From the NCBI GenBank assembly GCA_963819115.1, contig CAWFUR010000001.1:1-64000 (forward strand): a stretch of DNA of 64,000 nucleotides. Reading direction: 5' to 3'. Made by a program: the position numbers and the translations under genes. The DNA comes from JACVRW01 sp963819115 (GTDB lineage Bacteria > Actinomycetota > Thermoleophilia > Solirubrobacterales > Thermoleophilaceae). Positions 48,897-57,881 of the stretch are shown piece after piece (position 1 is the stretch's first letter; each line of letters starts with the position of its first letter). The notes below the pieces were generated by a model. The model was not told where the DNA came from. It did no database searches and worked only from the letters and a program-made list of their open reading frames with translations.

Positions 48897-49655
48897 CTAT
48901 CGAAGGACGGCCACGAAGTCGAGCGCGCGGTCCAGCCCGCCGGTGCGCAGGGCGAAGTCGCGGGCGTCGATCGCGGGTGTGAAGCGGTCGTAGAACGGCT
49001 TGGTGATGCCGAGCCCGGCGTGCACGCGATCCCAGCCGGCACCCAGGGCCAGTTCATGCAAACGCAGCTTGCGGGCGTGGAAGAGCCCGTACATCTCCAC
49101 CCGCTCGAACACCGAGGCGCAGAGCGCGCGGAACTCCTCGGCGCGGTACTCGCGCAGGTGGAAGGGGTTGTCGGACTTGTCCGCGCCGGGCGGAGCCAGC
49201 GTGAGCAGGTTCGGGGTGGAGAGGTACACCGCGCCCCCGGGCCGCAGCAGCGAGCGGAAATGCATCAGCACCTCCTCGGGGCGCTCCACGTGCTCGATCG
49301 TCTGGAGGAAGACCACCGCGTCCACCTCCTCGCGGTAGTTCTCCACCAGGTCGCGCACGAAGCGGATGCCCGGCCTTGTGTACTTGAGCCGGGCGTGCTC
49401 GTGGGCGTCGGGGTTCGCGTCCACCCCGGTCACCACGCGCGCCCGCCGGGCCAGCACGTCGGTGCCGTAGCCCTCGCCGCAGGCCATGTCCACCACCTCC
49501 AGGCCGTTGCAGCGCGCGGCAATCCACTCGTACACGGCCAGGTGGCGCCGGTACCAGTAGTTCTCCGCCGGCACGTCGGGCATGGTCCGCTCGCCGGTCA
49601 GGGCGAGCGGCGGGACCCCGTCGGGCTGGTCCCGCTGAACAGTGGCTTCGGTCAC
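48897..49655 (-). CDS. SAM-dependent methyltransferase of the glucan operon (Rv3030-like)
   Basis: The 252-residue class I methyltransferase has motif I VVDMACGEGYGTDVLARRA, followed by VTGVDANPDAHEHARLKY, AVVFLQTIEHVERPEEVLMHFRSLLRPGGAVYLSTPN, and a C-terminal half with FHARKLRLHEL. The N-terminus reads PLALTGERTMPDVPAENYWYRRHLAVYEW, typical of this actinobacterial group. It is the first gene of the three-gene operon with GH57 and GT4, so a glucan or its glucosyl units are the likely substrate. GTG 49653-49655 is the start. Confidence 0.85.
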   Translation of the reverse strand: MTEATVQRDQPDGVPPLALTGERTMPDVPAENYWYRRHLAVYEWIAARCNGLEVVDMACGEGYGTDVLARRARVVTGVDANPDAHEHARLKYTRPGIRFVRDLVENYREEVDAVVFLQTIEHVERPEEVLMHFRSLLRPGGAVYLSTPNLLTLAPPGADKSDNPFHLREYRAEEFRALCASVFERVEMYGLFHARKLRLHELALGAGWDRVHAGLGITKPFYDRFTPAIDARDFALRTGGLDRALDFVAVLR

Positions 49656-49723
49656 GCCGCGGTGAGTTTATGGATGGCATGGTCCGGTGCTCGGGATGAC
49701 ATGGCTGCGGTGCTCGCCCGATC

Positions 49724-49768
49724 ACCGATCGGGCTCCGCTCCTCGCCACCGATCGCCCTCCGCTCCTC
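49724..49768. repeat. pair of 21-base direct repeats
   Basis: Two copies, 49724-49744 and 49748-49768, begin ACCGATCG and end CTCCGCTCCTC; 19 of 21 bases match, with a 24-base period. They lie in the 161-base spacer between the divergent methyltransferase genes and could be a tandem duplication or a regulatory site. Confidence 0.45.
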
Positions 49769-49816
49769 CCTGAGGTGGGAGCCGGGCCGGGCCTGTCGCG
49801 TAGGCTTCCCCGTCGC

Positions 49817-50722
49817 ATGGAGGCCGCCCAGGACATACGGACCGCGAACACCCGCTATCACGACCTGGCCGCCGAGAGCTACGACGCCAAGTGGGGTATC
49901 TCGTACGACGCCGAGGGCGAGCGCCAGGTGGTCGGGAAGCTCCGCAAGGCGCTTGGCGCCGCGCCGACCCACTACCCGCGCGCACTCGAGATCGGCGCCG
50001 GCACCGGCTACTTCCTCCTGAACCTGATGCGGGCGGGCCTGGTGGACGAGGGCGTGGCCACCGACATCTCGCCGGGCATGCTCGAGGTGCTCTCGGCCTC
50101 AGCAGAGAGGCTCGGCGTGGACGTGGAGACCGCCGCCTGCGAGGCGTCGGCACTGCCCTTCGAGGACGAGTCCTTCGACCTCGTGGTGGGGCACGCCGTG
50201 CTCCACCACCTTCCCGACCTGGACGCCGCGTTCCGCGAGTTCCGGCGCGTGCTTCGCCCGGGCGGGGTGGTGGCCTTCTGCGGGGAGCCCTCCCGCTACG
50301 GGGACCGCCTGGCCCAGGTGCCGAAGCGCGGCGCCCACGCCGTGGCACCGCTGTGGCGGGCGCTGATCGGGGCCGGCGAGCGCCGGTACGACGACGGGAA
50401 CGGCGGCGCCAGCGAAGAGGGCAAGCTCGAGCAGGTGGTGGACGTGCACGCGTTCACCCCGGGCACGTTGTCGGCACACGCCGGCGGCGCGGGACTCGAG
50501 CGGGTGCGGGTCAGCGGCGAGGAGCTGGCCGCGTCGCTGTTCGGGTGGGCCAACCGCGCGCTCGAGGCCACCGCCGTGCCCGAGGACATCCCCTACGCGT
50601 GGCGGCTGTACGCCTACCGGGGCTACCTGCTGCTGCAGTCGCTGGACCGCTCGCTGCTGGAGCAGCGGCTGCCGGCCGCGCTGTTCTACAACCTGCTGAT
50701 CTCAGCGCGCAAGCCGGCCTAG
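49817..50722 (+). CDS. SAM-dependent class I methyltransferase
   Basis: The 301-residue product has motif I RALEIGAGTGYFLLNLMRAG, then GVATDISPGMLEVL, ALPFEDESFDLVVGHAVLHHLPDLDAAFREFRRVLRPGGVVAF, a standard UbiE/Methyltransf_11 core. The C-terminal 100 residues (FGWANRALEATAVPEDIPYAWRLYAYRGYLLLQSLDRSLLEQRLP) are specific to an actinobacterial group. The start is ATG 49817; earlier in-frame residues look non-coding. It is divergent from the glucan operon, and its stop interlocks with the next gene (CTAG, 50719-50722). The substrate is unknown. Confidence 0.82.
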   Translation: MEAAQDIRTANTRYHDLAAESYDAKWGISYDAEGERQVVGKLRKALGAAPTHYPRALEIGAGTGYFLLNLMRAGLVDEGVATDISPGMLEVLSASAERLGVDVETAACEASALPFEDESFDLVVGHAVLHHLPDLDAAFREFRRVLRPGGVVAFCGEPSRYGDRLAQVPKRGAHAVAPLWRALIGAGERRYDDGNGGASEEGKLEQVVDVHAFTPGTLSAHAGGAGLERVRVSGEELAASLFGWANRALEATAVPEDIPYAWRLYAYRGYLLLQSLDRSLLEQRLPAALFYNLLISARKPA

Positions 50723-51957
50723 CCGGCAATCACCAGCGCCGGCGCCGCGGCCAGCACCAGCAGCAACACGTCCAGCGCACGAATCCTCAGCCTCCGCTGC
50801 GATCGCGCCGGCGGCGGCTGCGACTTCGCGCTCGCCTCCCGCACCACCCAGCCGAGCACGGCGTCCACCAGGGGCAGCGCACGCGTGGGGGTGTCGCGCA
50901 GCGATGCCGCGAGCGATCGCGCCGCGCTGGCCAGGCGGCCCTCCGAGGCGATCCCCTCGAGCGCCTCCGACGCCTCGGGCATGGCGGGCAGGCGGCGGAG
51001 CTTGCCCAGCGCCCGCCGGCCCACCTCCCGCAGCCCTCCGGACCCGGCGGCCGCCCGCAGCCAGGTGGCCACCAGCACCAGCAGTCCCGCCCGGACCGCG
51101 CGACGGGCCGCGGTGTCGAGTCCGAGGCCGCCCACAAGCCCGAACAGGAACGCGCCCCCGGCCAGCGCGGCGCAGAAGGCGAGGCCGGTGGGCACCACCG
51201 AGCGGTCCCCGCGCGCCACCAGCGCGGCGAGCGCAAGCCACGCGGCCACGGCGCCCAGCAGCTCCCACGATGTGCCGGAGAGGAGGAGCCCGAAGGCCAC
51301 CGCCGCGGCGAGCGACACCGCGCGCGGGTCGAAGCGGCCGTTGTGAGGGCGGGCGGGCTCCGCCGCCGGGGTGGTCGAAGCCGCGTGCCCCTCGGGGGGC
51401 GCCTCGGCCCGGATCGCGTCCCAGCTGCGAAGGCCGCGCCGGTAGACCATCACCTGCACCGCCGAGGCGAAGACGCCCCAGGCCACGAGCCCCACCGCCG
51501 TGAAGATGAGCGCGCCGGTCTCGCCTACCTCGATGCCGAAACGTCCCCCCAGCGCGTCGTAGGTCCCGGCGTAGGCGTCGAGCCCGCCGGTGATCACCCA
51601 GATGAAGAAGGCGGTGGTGACCGTGTTGTGGACCAGCCGCAGCGCCAGGCAGGCCAGGAACTGCAGCGGGAGCGGAGTGCCCCTGGCCTCGAGGCGCCCG
51701 AGCATGGGCGCGGTCATGGCCTGGGTCAGCGGCACCCCGAAACGGGCCGGGCCGATGATGGCCACGGTCTCCAGCATCGCGGCCACGCTGGCGCCGAAGC
51801 CCTGACGGGCGCCACGGCGCTCGGCCACGCGGGCCAGGGCCACACCTCCGGCCAGGGCCACCCAGAAGCCGCCGGTGGGCGCGGCCCGGGCGGCCAGGAA
51901 GGACACGACGGCGACGTGCGTCGGCCCCGAGGGGACAGGTGGGGCCGCGGTCGCCAC
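50719..51957 (-). CDS. integral membrane protein of unknown function
   Basis: The 412-residue Ala-rich product has about eight hydrophobic segments: GGFWVALAGGVALARV, ASVAAMLETVAIIGPARFGVPL, FLACLALRLVHNTVTTAFFIWVI, LIFTAVGLVAWGVFASAVQVMV, and four more in the second half. A cytoplasmic basic stretch (SAKSQPPPARSQRRLRIRA) precedes the last helix. I do not recognise a family. GTG 51955-51957 is the start. It is followed by no gene on the same strand; upstream on the same strand, 30 bases away, is a small acidic protein gene. Confidence 0.7.
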   Translation of the reverse strand: MATAAPPVPSGPTHVAVVSFLAARAAPTGGFWVALAGGVALARVAERRGARQGFGASVAAMLETVAIIGPARFGVPLTQAMTAPMLGRLEARGTPLPLQFLACLALRLVHNTVTTAFFIWVITGGLDAYAGTYDALGGRFGIEVGETGALIFTAVGLVAWGVFASAVQVMVYRRGLRSWDAIRAEAPPEGHAASTTPAAEPARPHNGRFDPRAVSLAAAVAFGLLLSGTSWELLGAVAAWLALAALVARGDRSVVPTGLAFCAALAGGAFLFGLVGGLGLDTAARRAVRAGLLVLVATWLRAAAGSGGLREVGRRALGKLRRLPAMPEASEALEGIASEGRLASAARSLAASLRDTPTRALPLVDAVLGWVVREASAKSQPPPARSQRRLRIRALDVLLLVLAAAPALVIAG

Positions 51958-51987
51958 CCGGCGACCGTAGCTTGCCGGGCCGTCTGG

Positions 51988-52305
51988 CTAGTTGCCGGAG
52001 TACCGGCGGATGGGAGAGTCGGCGATCCGGCGACCAAGCTCAGCGATCTGCTCGTTGCTGAGGGACTCGGTGTCGAAGCCCGCCTGCTCCAGCTCCTCGC
52101 GCACCAGGGCGACCCCACTGATGTAGTCGAGCTGGGAACCCAGCTTGACCATCACCGACTTGGCGTGCTCGTCGTCGATCGCGGAGCTTCCGTCCGCGGC
52201 CGGCTTCAGGAGCCAGGCCTTGAGGGCCTCTCCCTCGGCCAGCGACAGGTCGAGCGTCAGTGTGCCGTCCTCGCTCGCGAGAGCGTCTTTCACCTGGATG
52301 GACAT
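51988..52305 (-). CDS. small acidic hypothetical protein
   Basis: The 105-residue product starts at ATG 52305 with a short strand segment (MSIQVKDALASEDGTLTLDLSLAEGEALKAWLL) and ends with helices (VALVREELEQAGFDTESLSNEQIAELGRRIADS). It is acidic, soluble and without cysteines or a signal. No family is recognised. The balanced composition and high third-position GC make it a likely real gene. It lies between the photolyase gene and the membrane-protein gene on the same strand. Confidence 0.6.
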   Translation of the reverse strand: MSIQVKDALASEDGTLTLDLSLAEGEALKAWLLKPAADGSSAIDDEHAKSVMVKLGSQLDYISGVALVREELEQAGFDTESLSNEQIAELGRRIADSPIRRYSGN

Positions 52306-52356
52306 GCGGCTTGTATCGACCGCGGCAAGCGAAGCTTGAGCGCAGCCGCGCGGCGG

Positions 52357-53751
52357 TCAGACGCGGTAGCGCTCGAGCGCCTCGCGGCGCGCCTCCAGGT
52401 GGTCCACGATCGGCCCCGGGTAGTGCTCGCCGATCACGCAGCCCACCTCATGCTGGAGCTCCTCGGGCATGCCCCACGGCTCGGCCAGGTGCTTGTCGGG
52501 CACCCCCCGGAGCTCGGGCACGTAGCGGCGCACGTAGGTCCCGCCGGGGTCGTAGCGCTCCATGTGCCGAGCCGGGTTGTAGATCCGCCGGAACGCGGGC
52601 TGGGGGTCCGTGCCCACCGAGGCGATCCACTGCCAGTTCCCGTTGTTGTTGGCCTCGTCGCCGTCCACCAGCAGGCGCATGAACCAGCGCTCGCCCCAGC
52701 GCCAGTCGATGCCCAGGTCCTTGGTCAGGAACGAGCCCACCACGAGGCGCGCCCGGTTGTGGATCCATCCCTCCCGCCGCAGCTGGCGCATGCCGGCGTC
52801 CACGAGCGGGAAGCCCGTGCGTCCCTCGCACCAGGCCTCGAACGCGCCCTCCGCTCGGCGCCAGCCGATCTTCCCCCGGTAGCGCTCCTGGAACTCCGAC
52901 CTGGCGTTGCGCGGGAAGTGGAGCAGCACGTGCTGGTGGAAGTCGCGCCAGCAGAGCTGCCGGTGGAAGGCGTCCGGTCCCTTCCCCCGCGGCAGCCGCT
53001 CCTCGATCTCCCTGACCGAGACGCAGCCGAAGTGGATGTAGGGCGAGAGGCGCGAGGTGCGGTCCGCGCCCAGGGCGTCGTGGTTTGCGGCGTAGCTCCG
53101 CACGTCGTCCGCCAGGAAGCGCGAGAGGCGCTCGCGCGCGGTCTTCTCTCCCCCGGGCGGCGGCTCCTCCACCTCGTGCTCCAGGCCGAGCGCCTCGAGC
53201 GCCGGCAGCCGACCCTTCGGCAGCCCAGCGGGCAGCGCGGGCACGGAGCGGGGCGCGCCCACCACATCGCGCCGGGCGACGCCCTGCCAGTTCCGGTGGA
53301 ACGGCGAGAACACCGTGTATGGCTTCCCGCCCTGCGTGCGGATCTCGGCCAGGTCGTCCACGGCGGCCAGTCCCGGATGGCCGACGAGCTTCGCGTCGTG
53401 CTCACCCAGCGCCTCGCGCACGGCCTCGATGCGCCGGCGTGCGTAGGGGCCCACGTCAGCGCTGAAGTGCACCACCCCGGCACCCACCTCATCAGCCAGC
53501 TTCGCGAGCTCCGCCGGCACGTGGCCCCTCCGGATCACCAGCCCGCCCCCGCGCTCGTTGAGAGCGGCGTCGAGCTGTTCCAGGGACTCGAGCATGAACT
53601 GCGTCCGCGGCCCGGAGCGGTGCCGCCCGCCCAGCAGCGAGTCGTCCAGGACGAACACCGGGATCACCCGCTCGTGGGTGTCCAGGGCGGCGCGCAGCGC
53701 GGGGTGGTCGTGGACCCGGAGGTCGCGCGTGAACCAGACGAGAGCCGTCAC
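52357..53751 (-). CDS. phr: deoxyribodipyrimidine photolyase
   Basis: The 464-residue product has the N-terminal antenna domain (ALVWFTRDLRVHDHPAL, VIPVFVLDDSLL) and the C-terminal FAD domain with the class I photolyase signatures: TSRLSPYIHFGCVSVREI, QLCWRDFHQHVL, GFPLVDAGMRQLRREGWIHNRARLVVGSFLTKDLGIDWRWGERWFM, DGDEANNNGNWQWIASVGTDPQPAFRRIYNP. These include the WXWAS-like tryptophans of electron transfer. It repairs UV cyclobutane dimers with blue light. GTG 53749-53751 overlaps the aminotransferase stop by 4 bases, an odd coupling of repair with metabolism. A cryptochrome function is less likely. Confidence 0.93.
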   Translation of the reverse strand: MTALVWFTRDLRVHDHPALRAALDTHERVIPVFVLDDSLLGGRHRSGPRTQFMLESLEQLDAALNERGGGLVIRRGHVPAELAKLADEVGAGVVHFSADVGPYARRRIEAVREALGEHDAKLVGHPGLAAVDDLAEIRTQGGKPYTVFSPFHRNWQGVARRDVVGAPRSVPALPAGLPKGRLPALEALGLEHEVEEPPPGGEKTARERLSRFLADDVRSYAANHDALGADRTSRLSPYIHFGCVSVREIEERLPRGKGPDAFHRQLCWRDFHQHVLLHFPRNARSEFQERYRGKIGWRRAEGAFEAWCEGRTGFPLVDAGMRQLRREGWIHNRARLVVGSFLTKDLGIDWRWGERWFMRLLVDGDEANNNGNWQWIASVGTDPQPAFRRIYNPARHMERYDPGGTYVRRYVPELRGVPDKHLAEPWGMPEELQHEVGCVIGEHYPGPIVDHLEARREALERYRV

Positions 53752-54869
53752 CCAAGGGGTACGGCCGGGCCCCCGCTGGGGCTCAGCACCACCCGCCCGA
53801 GCGCCTCGGCGAACGCGTCGTTCTCCGCGTCGGTGCCCACGGTCACGCGGATGCTGCCGGGCGCGCCGAAGCCCGGTAGCTCGCGCACCAGGATTCCCTC
53901 CTCCTCCAGCAGGCGGCGGGCGAGGCTCACGCCGTCTCCGCCGGGCACGTCGGCGAACACGAAGTTCGCCTGGGAGGGCTCGGGGTCGAGACCCGCCGCG
54001 GCCAGCACGTCGTACAGCCGCGTTCGGGCGCGTCGGGCGTGGTCCACGCGCTCGGCCACCGCGGCCGTCTCGCCCAGCGCCGCGAGCGCCGCCTCCTGCG
54101 CTGGCTGGTTCACGTTGAAGATAGTGCGCACGCGGTTGAGCGCGTCGGCCACCTCGGGCGCGGCCACGGCGTACCCGATGCGGAGCGCCGCGAGCCCGTA
54201 GACCTTCGAGAAGGTGCGCAGCACGCACAGGCGAGGACGCCCCTCGCGCACGAGGGCCGGGCCCTCGGGCTCGGGGTCGGCGTACTCGGCGTAGGCCTCG
54301 TCGAGCACGCACAGCACCTGCTCGGGGAGCGCGTCGAGGAAGGCGCGCACGTCGCTGGCCCCGACCGCGGACCCGGTGGGGTTGTTGGGATTGGCCAGGT
54401 ACACGAGTCTTGTACGCGGCGAGCGCGCCCGCTCGAGCAGGGCACCGAGGTCGGCGGTGCGCTCCGCGAGCGGCACCCGCAGGGTGTCGGCTCCGCTGCA
54501 CTCGGCGGCGGTGGCGTAGCTGGGGAACGAGGGCCACGGGAATGCCGCCGCGTCGCCAGGCTCCAGCGTGGCCACGGCGCAGATTCGGATCAACTCGTCG
54601 GCGCCGTTGCCGATCACCACCTGGTCCACGGGCACGCCGTGGCGCTCGGCCAGCGCCTCGCGCAGCGGCACCCCGCCGCCGTCGGGGTAGCGGTTCAGGT
54701 CGCGGGCCGCGGCCTCGTAGGCCGCCACCGCCGCAGGAAGCGGTCCGAAGGCGCCCTCGTTGGACGAGAGCTTCACGATCCGTTCCAGGCCGAGGTCGCG
54801 CTGGAGCTCGGCCATGGGCCGCGCAGGCTGGTAGGGCCGTACCCGTCCCAATGCGTCCCTCAGCGGCAC
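53748..54869 (-). CDS. hisC: histidinol-phosphate aminotransferase-like PLP enzyme
   Basis: The 373-residue fold-type I aminotransferase starts MPLRDALGRVRPYQP and has KLSSNEGAFGPLP, YPDGGGVPLREALAERHGV, VVIGNGADELIRI, LVYLANPNNPTGS, VLDEAYAEY and the PLP-lysine motif TFSKVYGLAALRIGYAVA, ending with PGSIRVTVGT. This is the HisC pattern, which makes histidinol-phosphate from imidazole-acetol-phosphate. It is far from other his genes here, so it may instead be an aromatic or cobalamin-pathway aminotransferase. GTG 54867-54869 is the start. Confidence 0.85.
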   Translation of the reverse strand: MPLRDALGRVRPYQPARPMAELQRDLGLERIVKLSSNEGAFGPLPAAVAAYEAAARDLNRYPDGGGVPLREALAERHGVPVDQVVIGNGADELIRICAVATLEPGDAAAFPWPSFPSYATAAECSGADTLRVPLAERTADLGALLERARSPRTRLVYLANPNNPTGSAVGASDVRAFLDALPEQVLCVLDEAYAEYADPEPEGPALVREGRPRLCVLRTFSKVYGLAALRIGYAVAAPEVADALNRVRTIFNVNQPAQEAALAALGETAAVAERVDHARRARTRLYDVLAAAGLDPEPSQANFVFADVPGGDGVSLARRLLEEEGILVRELPGFGAPGSIRVTVGTDAENDAFAEALGRVVLSPSGGPAVPLG

Positions 54870-54889
54870 GGGACTAGCCTAAGCACTCG

Positions 54890-55507
54890 ATGGGCGACAC
54901 GATCGAGAGCCTTCCGCTGTTCCCGCTCGGGCTCGTGCTGCTGCCCCAGGAGAAGGTGCCGCTCCACATCTTCGAGGACCGCTACCGGGTGATGATCGGC
55001 GAGTGCCTCGACCGTGAGAGCGAGTTCGGGATCATCTGGCTCTCGGACGACGGCCTCCGGGACGTGGGCTGCACCGCCCGCATAGAGCGCGTGCTCGAGC
55101 GCTTCGACGACGGCCGCCTGAACATCCTGGTCGAGGGCGCCGACCCCTTCCGGCTCGTGCGCCGCATCGACGACCTCCCCTACCCCGCGGGCGAGGTCAC
55201 GCTCCTGGACGACGAGCTGGACGGCGACGCCGAGACGCTCGACTCCGTGCGAAGCACCTACGGCGACCTGGTGGAGCGCGCCACCGAGGCTCGGCCCGAG
55301 GACGAGGACCTGGGCCGGCTCGACGCCTACGGCATGGCGGCCACGCTGGACGTGGCGCTGGACGCCAAGCAGTCGCTGCTCGAGCAGCGTGCGGAGAGCG
55401 ATCGCCTCGACGCCCTCAAGGAGCTCTTCGCGGCCGCCATCGAGCGGATCGACCTGGTGGAGAAGGCGGCCGAGCGCTCCCGCGGCAACGGGAGCATGCA
55501 CAGCTAG
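54890..55507 (+). CDS. Lon-protease substrate-binding (LON-N) domain protein
   Basis: The 205-residue product begins SLPLFPLGLVLLPQEKVPLHIFEDRYRVMIGECL, the sharp signature of the LON N-terminal (PUA-like) domain. It ends with helices DALKELFAAAIERIDLVEKAAE. There is no ATPase or protease domain. Such stand-alone proteins are common in actinobacteria and may bind unfolded proteins; their role is not known. It is divergent from the hisC-phr pair, 20 bases away, and is followed after 12 bases by the GH92 gene. Confidence 0.88.
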   Translation: MGDTIESLPLFPLGLVLLPQEKVPLHIFEDRYRVMIGECLDRESEFGIIWLSDDGLRDVGCTARIERVLERFDDGRLNILVEGADPFRLVRRIDDLPYPAGEVTLLDDELDGDAETLDSVRSTYGDLVERATEARPEDEDLGRLDAYGMAATLDVALDAKQSLLEQRAESDRLDALKELFAAAIERIDLVEKAAERSRGNGSMHS

Positions 55508-55519
55508 TCACCTGACAGG

Positions 55520-57862
55520 ATGGCCGCCGTGCGCCCCGCCACCCGCAGCCTCCTCACCGCCGTCCTCTTGCTCGCGGCCACCGCCCCCGGGGCCGCCGCG
55601 CGCGGGCTCGTGGACGATGTGAACCCCTTCGTGGGCACCATGCCGGGCGCGGCGGACTTCGGCACCGGCGGCGGCGCGGGGAACACGTTCCCCGGCGCGA
55701 CCATGCCGTTCGGGATGGTGTCGCTCAGCCCCGACACCACTCCGGCCTCGAGCTTCTCCACCTATGGCTACGCGGACACGCGGCTGCGCGGCTTCTCGCT
55801 CACCCACTTCAGCGGCGCCGGCTGCGGGCTCTACGGCGACGTGCCCATCCTCCCGACAACGGCGCCGATCACCCGCTCGCCGCTCGGGGAGGGCGTCGCG
55901 CTGGACCCGGCCCTGACCCCGGCGATCGATCACCACCGCGAGAGCGCCGCGCCGGGCCGCTACCGGGTGACGCTCGACCCGGGCACGTCGCGCGCGATCG
56001 GGACCGAGCTCACCGCCACAACGCGCACCGGCGTCGCGCGCTTCACCTTCCCGCGCGGCGCGCGCGGCAGCGTGCTCGTGAACCCGGGGGGCAGCGCGAG
56101 CCGGAACACCGCGGAGCGGCTCGCCATCGCCCCGGGCCGCCGGGAGGTGTCGGGCATGGTGGAGAGCGGCGCCTTCTGCGGCTCGCCCACGCGCTACCGG
56201 CTCTACTTCAGCGCGCGCTTCAACCGGGCCTTCGCGGCCCACGGGACGTGGAGCGGCAAGGATCTTCGGCCCCGTTCGCGGAGCGTGTCGGCGCCCGTGG
56301 GGGCCGGCGCCTATGTGACCTTCGGGCGACGCGCCCGCAGCGTCGAGGCGCGCATCGGCATCTCGTTCGTGAGCGTGGGCGGCGCGCGCGCCAACCTCGC
56401 GGAGAGCCGCGGGCGAAGCTTCGCCGCGCTGCGCGCCGGGGCGCACCGGACCTGGGCGCGAACGCTGGGACGGGTGGCCGTGGCCGGCGGCAGGAGTCGC
56501 GACCGGCGCGTGTTCGCCACCTCGCTCTACCACGCGCTGCTCGAGCCGAGCACGTTCTCGGACCGCGACGGGCGATACCAGGGAATGGACGGACGGTTGC
56601 ACCGCGCCCGCGGCTTCGTGAAGTACGCCGACGTCTCGGGCTGGGACGTGTACCGCAGCCAGACCCAGCTCATGGCGATGCTGTTCCCCACCCGCGCGGC
56701 GGACGTGGCCACCTCGATGCTCGCCGACGCCAGGCAGACAGGCTGCCTGCCGCGCTGGCCCTACGCCAACCAGCAGACCAACGTGATGGTGGGCGACCCG
56801 GCCGCGCCGATGCTCGCGTCCACCTTCGCGCTGGGCGCGCGCGGATTCGACATCCGCGAGGCGCTGCGCGCGCTGGTGCGCGGGGCCGACCGGCCCTGTC
56901 ACACCACCAACGGCGACTACACCGAGCGCGAGGCGCTGTCCCAGTACCTGCGCCTCGGCTACCTGCCGAACGAGCTGGACGTGGACGTGATCGCCCACAC
57001 CTTCGGCAGCCGCGACCGGCCCTGGGGAGCCACCGCCACCACGCTCGAGTACGCGATCGCCGACTTCGCGATCTCCCGCCTGGCCATCGCCCGCGGGGAG
57101 CGCTCGCTCGGAGCGCGCTTCACCCGCCGGGCCGGTACCTGGCGCCGCCTGGTGAACCCGGCCACCCACACGATCCAGCCGCGGCTGGCGAACGGCGCCT
57201 TCGTGCCCGGCGTCACGCCCGCCACCGATGCCAGCTATGCGGAGGGCAGCGTGGCCCAGTACTCGTGGCTGGTCCCGCACGATCCGGCGGGCCTCTTCGC
57301 CTCGATGGGAGGCCGCGGCACGGCGCTCGCCCGGCTCGACGACTTCTTCACCGAGCTGAACGCCGGCCCCAGGTCCCCGCACGCGTTCCTCAGCAACGAA
57401 CCGAACCTGGGCGTGCCGTGGCTCTACGACTGGCTGGGGCGGCCCGACCGTGCCCAGAACGTGGTGCGGCGGGCGCTGCTCGAGCTGTACGGCCCTGGCC
57501 CGGACGGGCTGTCGGGCAACGACGACGGCGGGACCATGGGGGCCTGGTGGGTGTTCGGCGCGCTGGGGTTCTATCCGGCGATACCGGGCACGGACGTGCT
57601 GGCGCTCGGCAGCCCGCTCTTCCCGCACGTGGCCGTGCGGCTGCCTCACGGAACGCTTCGGATCGATGCCCCGAGGGCCTCGCCCGGGCGCCCCTACGTC
57701 CGCTCGCTTGCGCTCGACGGCGCGGCGTGGCGTAAGCCATGGGTGCGCTACCGGCGCCTCGCCGGCGGCGCGCGGTTCAGCTTCGGGCTGGGCGCGGCGC
57801 CCACCCGCTGGGGATCGGGCGCCGGGCAGGCGCCGCCGTCCTTCCTTCCGCCAGGCGAATAG
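55520..57862 (+). CDS. secreted GH92 alpha-mannosidase
   Basis: The 780-residue product has a signal peptide ending near residue 30 (AATAPGAAARG) and the GH92 start VDDVNPFVGTMPGAADFGTGGGAGNTFPGATMPFGMVSLSPDT. Later marks are SLTHFSGAGCGLYGDVPI, YHALLEPSTFSDRDGRY, SGWDVYRSQTQLMAML, TTNGDYTEREALSQYLRLGYLP and GNDDGGTMGAWWVFGALGFYPAIPGTDVLALGSPLF. GH92 enzymes are calcium-dependent exo-alpha-mannosidases acting outside the cell on mannans or glycoproteins. The length fits the family. It is in line with the LON-N gene and convergent to the gamma-glutamyltransferase gene. Confidence 0.9.
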   Translation: MAAVRPATRSLLTAVLLLAATAPGAAARGLVDDVNPFVGTMPGAADFGTGGGAGNTFPGATMPFGMVSLSPDTTPASSFSTYGYADTRLRGFSLTHFSGAGCGLYGDVPILPTTAPITRSPLGEGVALDPALTPAIDHHRESAAPGRYRVTLDPGTSRAIGTELTATTRTGVARFTFPRGARGSVLVNPGGSASRNTAERLAIAPGRREVSGMVESGAFCGSPTRYRLYFSARFNRAFAAHGTWSGKDLRPRSRSVSAPVGAGAYVTFGRRARSVEARIGISFVSVGGARANLAESRGRSFAALRAGAHRTWARTLGRVAVAGGRSRDRRVFATSLYHALLEPSTFSDRDGRYQGMDGRLHRARGFVKYADVSGWDVYRSQTQLMAMLFPTRAADVATSMLADARQTGCLPRWPYANQQTNVMVGDPAAPMLASTFALGARGFDIREALRALVRGADRPCHTTNGDYTEREALSQYLRLGYLPNELDVDVIAHTFGSRDRPWGATATTLEYAIADFAISRLAIARGERSLGARFTRRAGTWRRLVNPATHTIQPRLANGAFVPGVTPATDASYAEGSVAQYSWLVPHDPAGLFASMGGRGTALARLDDFFTELNAGPRSPHAFLSNEPNLGVPWLYDWLGRPDRAQNVVRRALLELYGPGPDGLSGNDDGGTMGAWWVFGALGFYPAIPGTDVLALGSPLFPHVAVRLPHGTLRIDAPRASPGRPYVRSLALDGAAWRKPWVRYRRLAGGARFSFGLGAAPTRWGSGAGQAPPSFLPPGE

Positions 57863-57881
57863 CCGGGCGCCCCGCAGGCCT

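Noticed and set aside
49891..54201. A 1436-codon plus-strand open frame
   Set aside because: It runs through the methyltransferase, membrane-protein and photolyase genes in a shifted or antisense frame. Its Arg/Gly/His-rich, low-complexity translation is a by-product of high GC.
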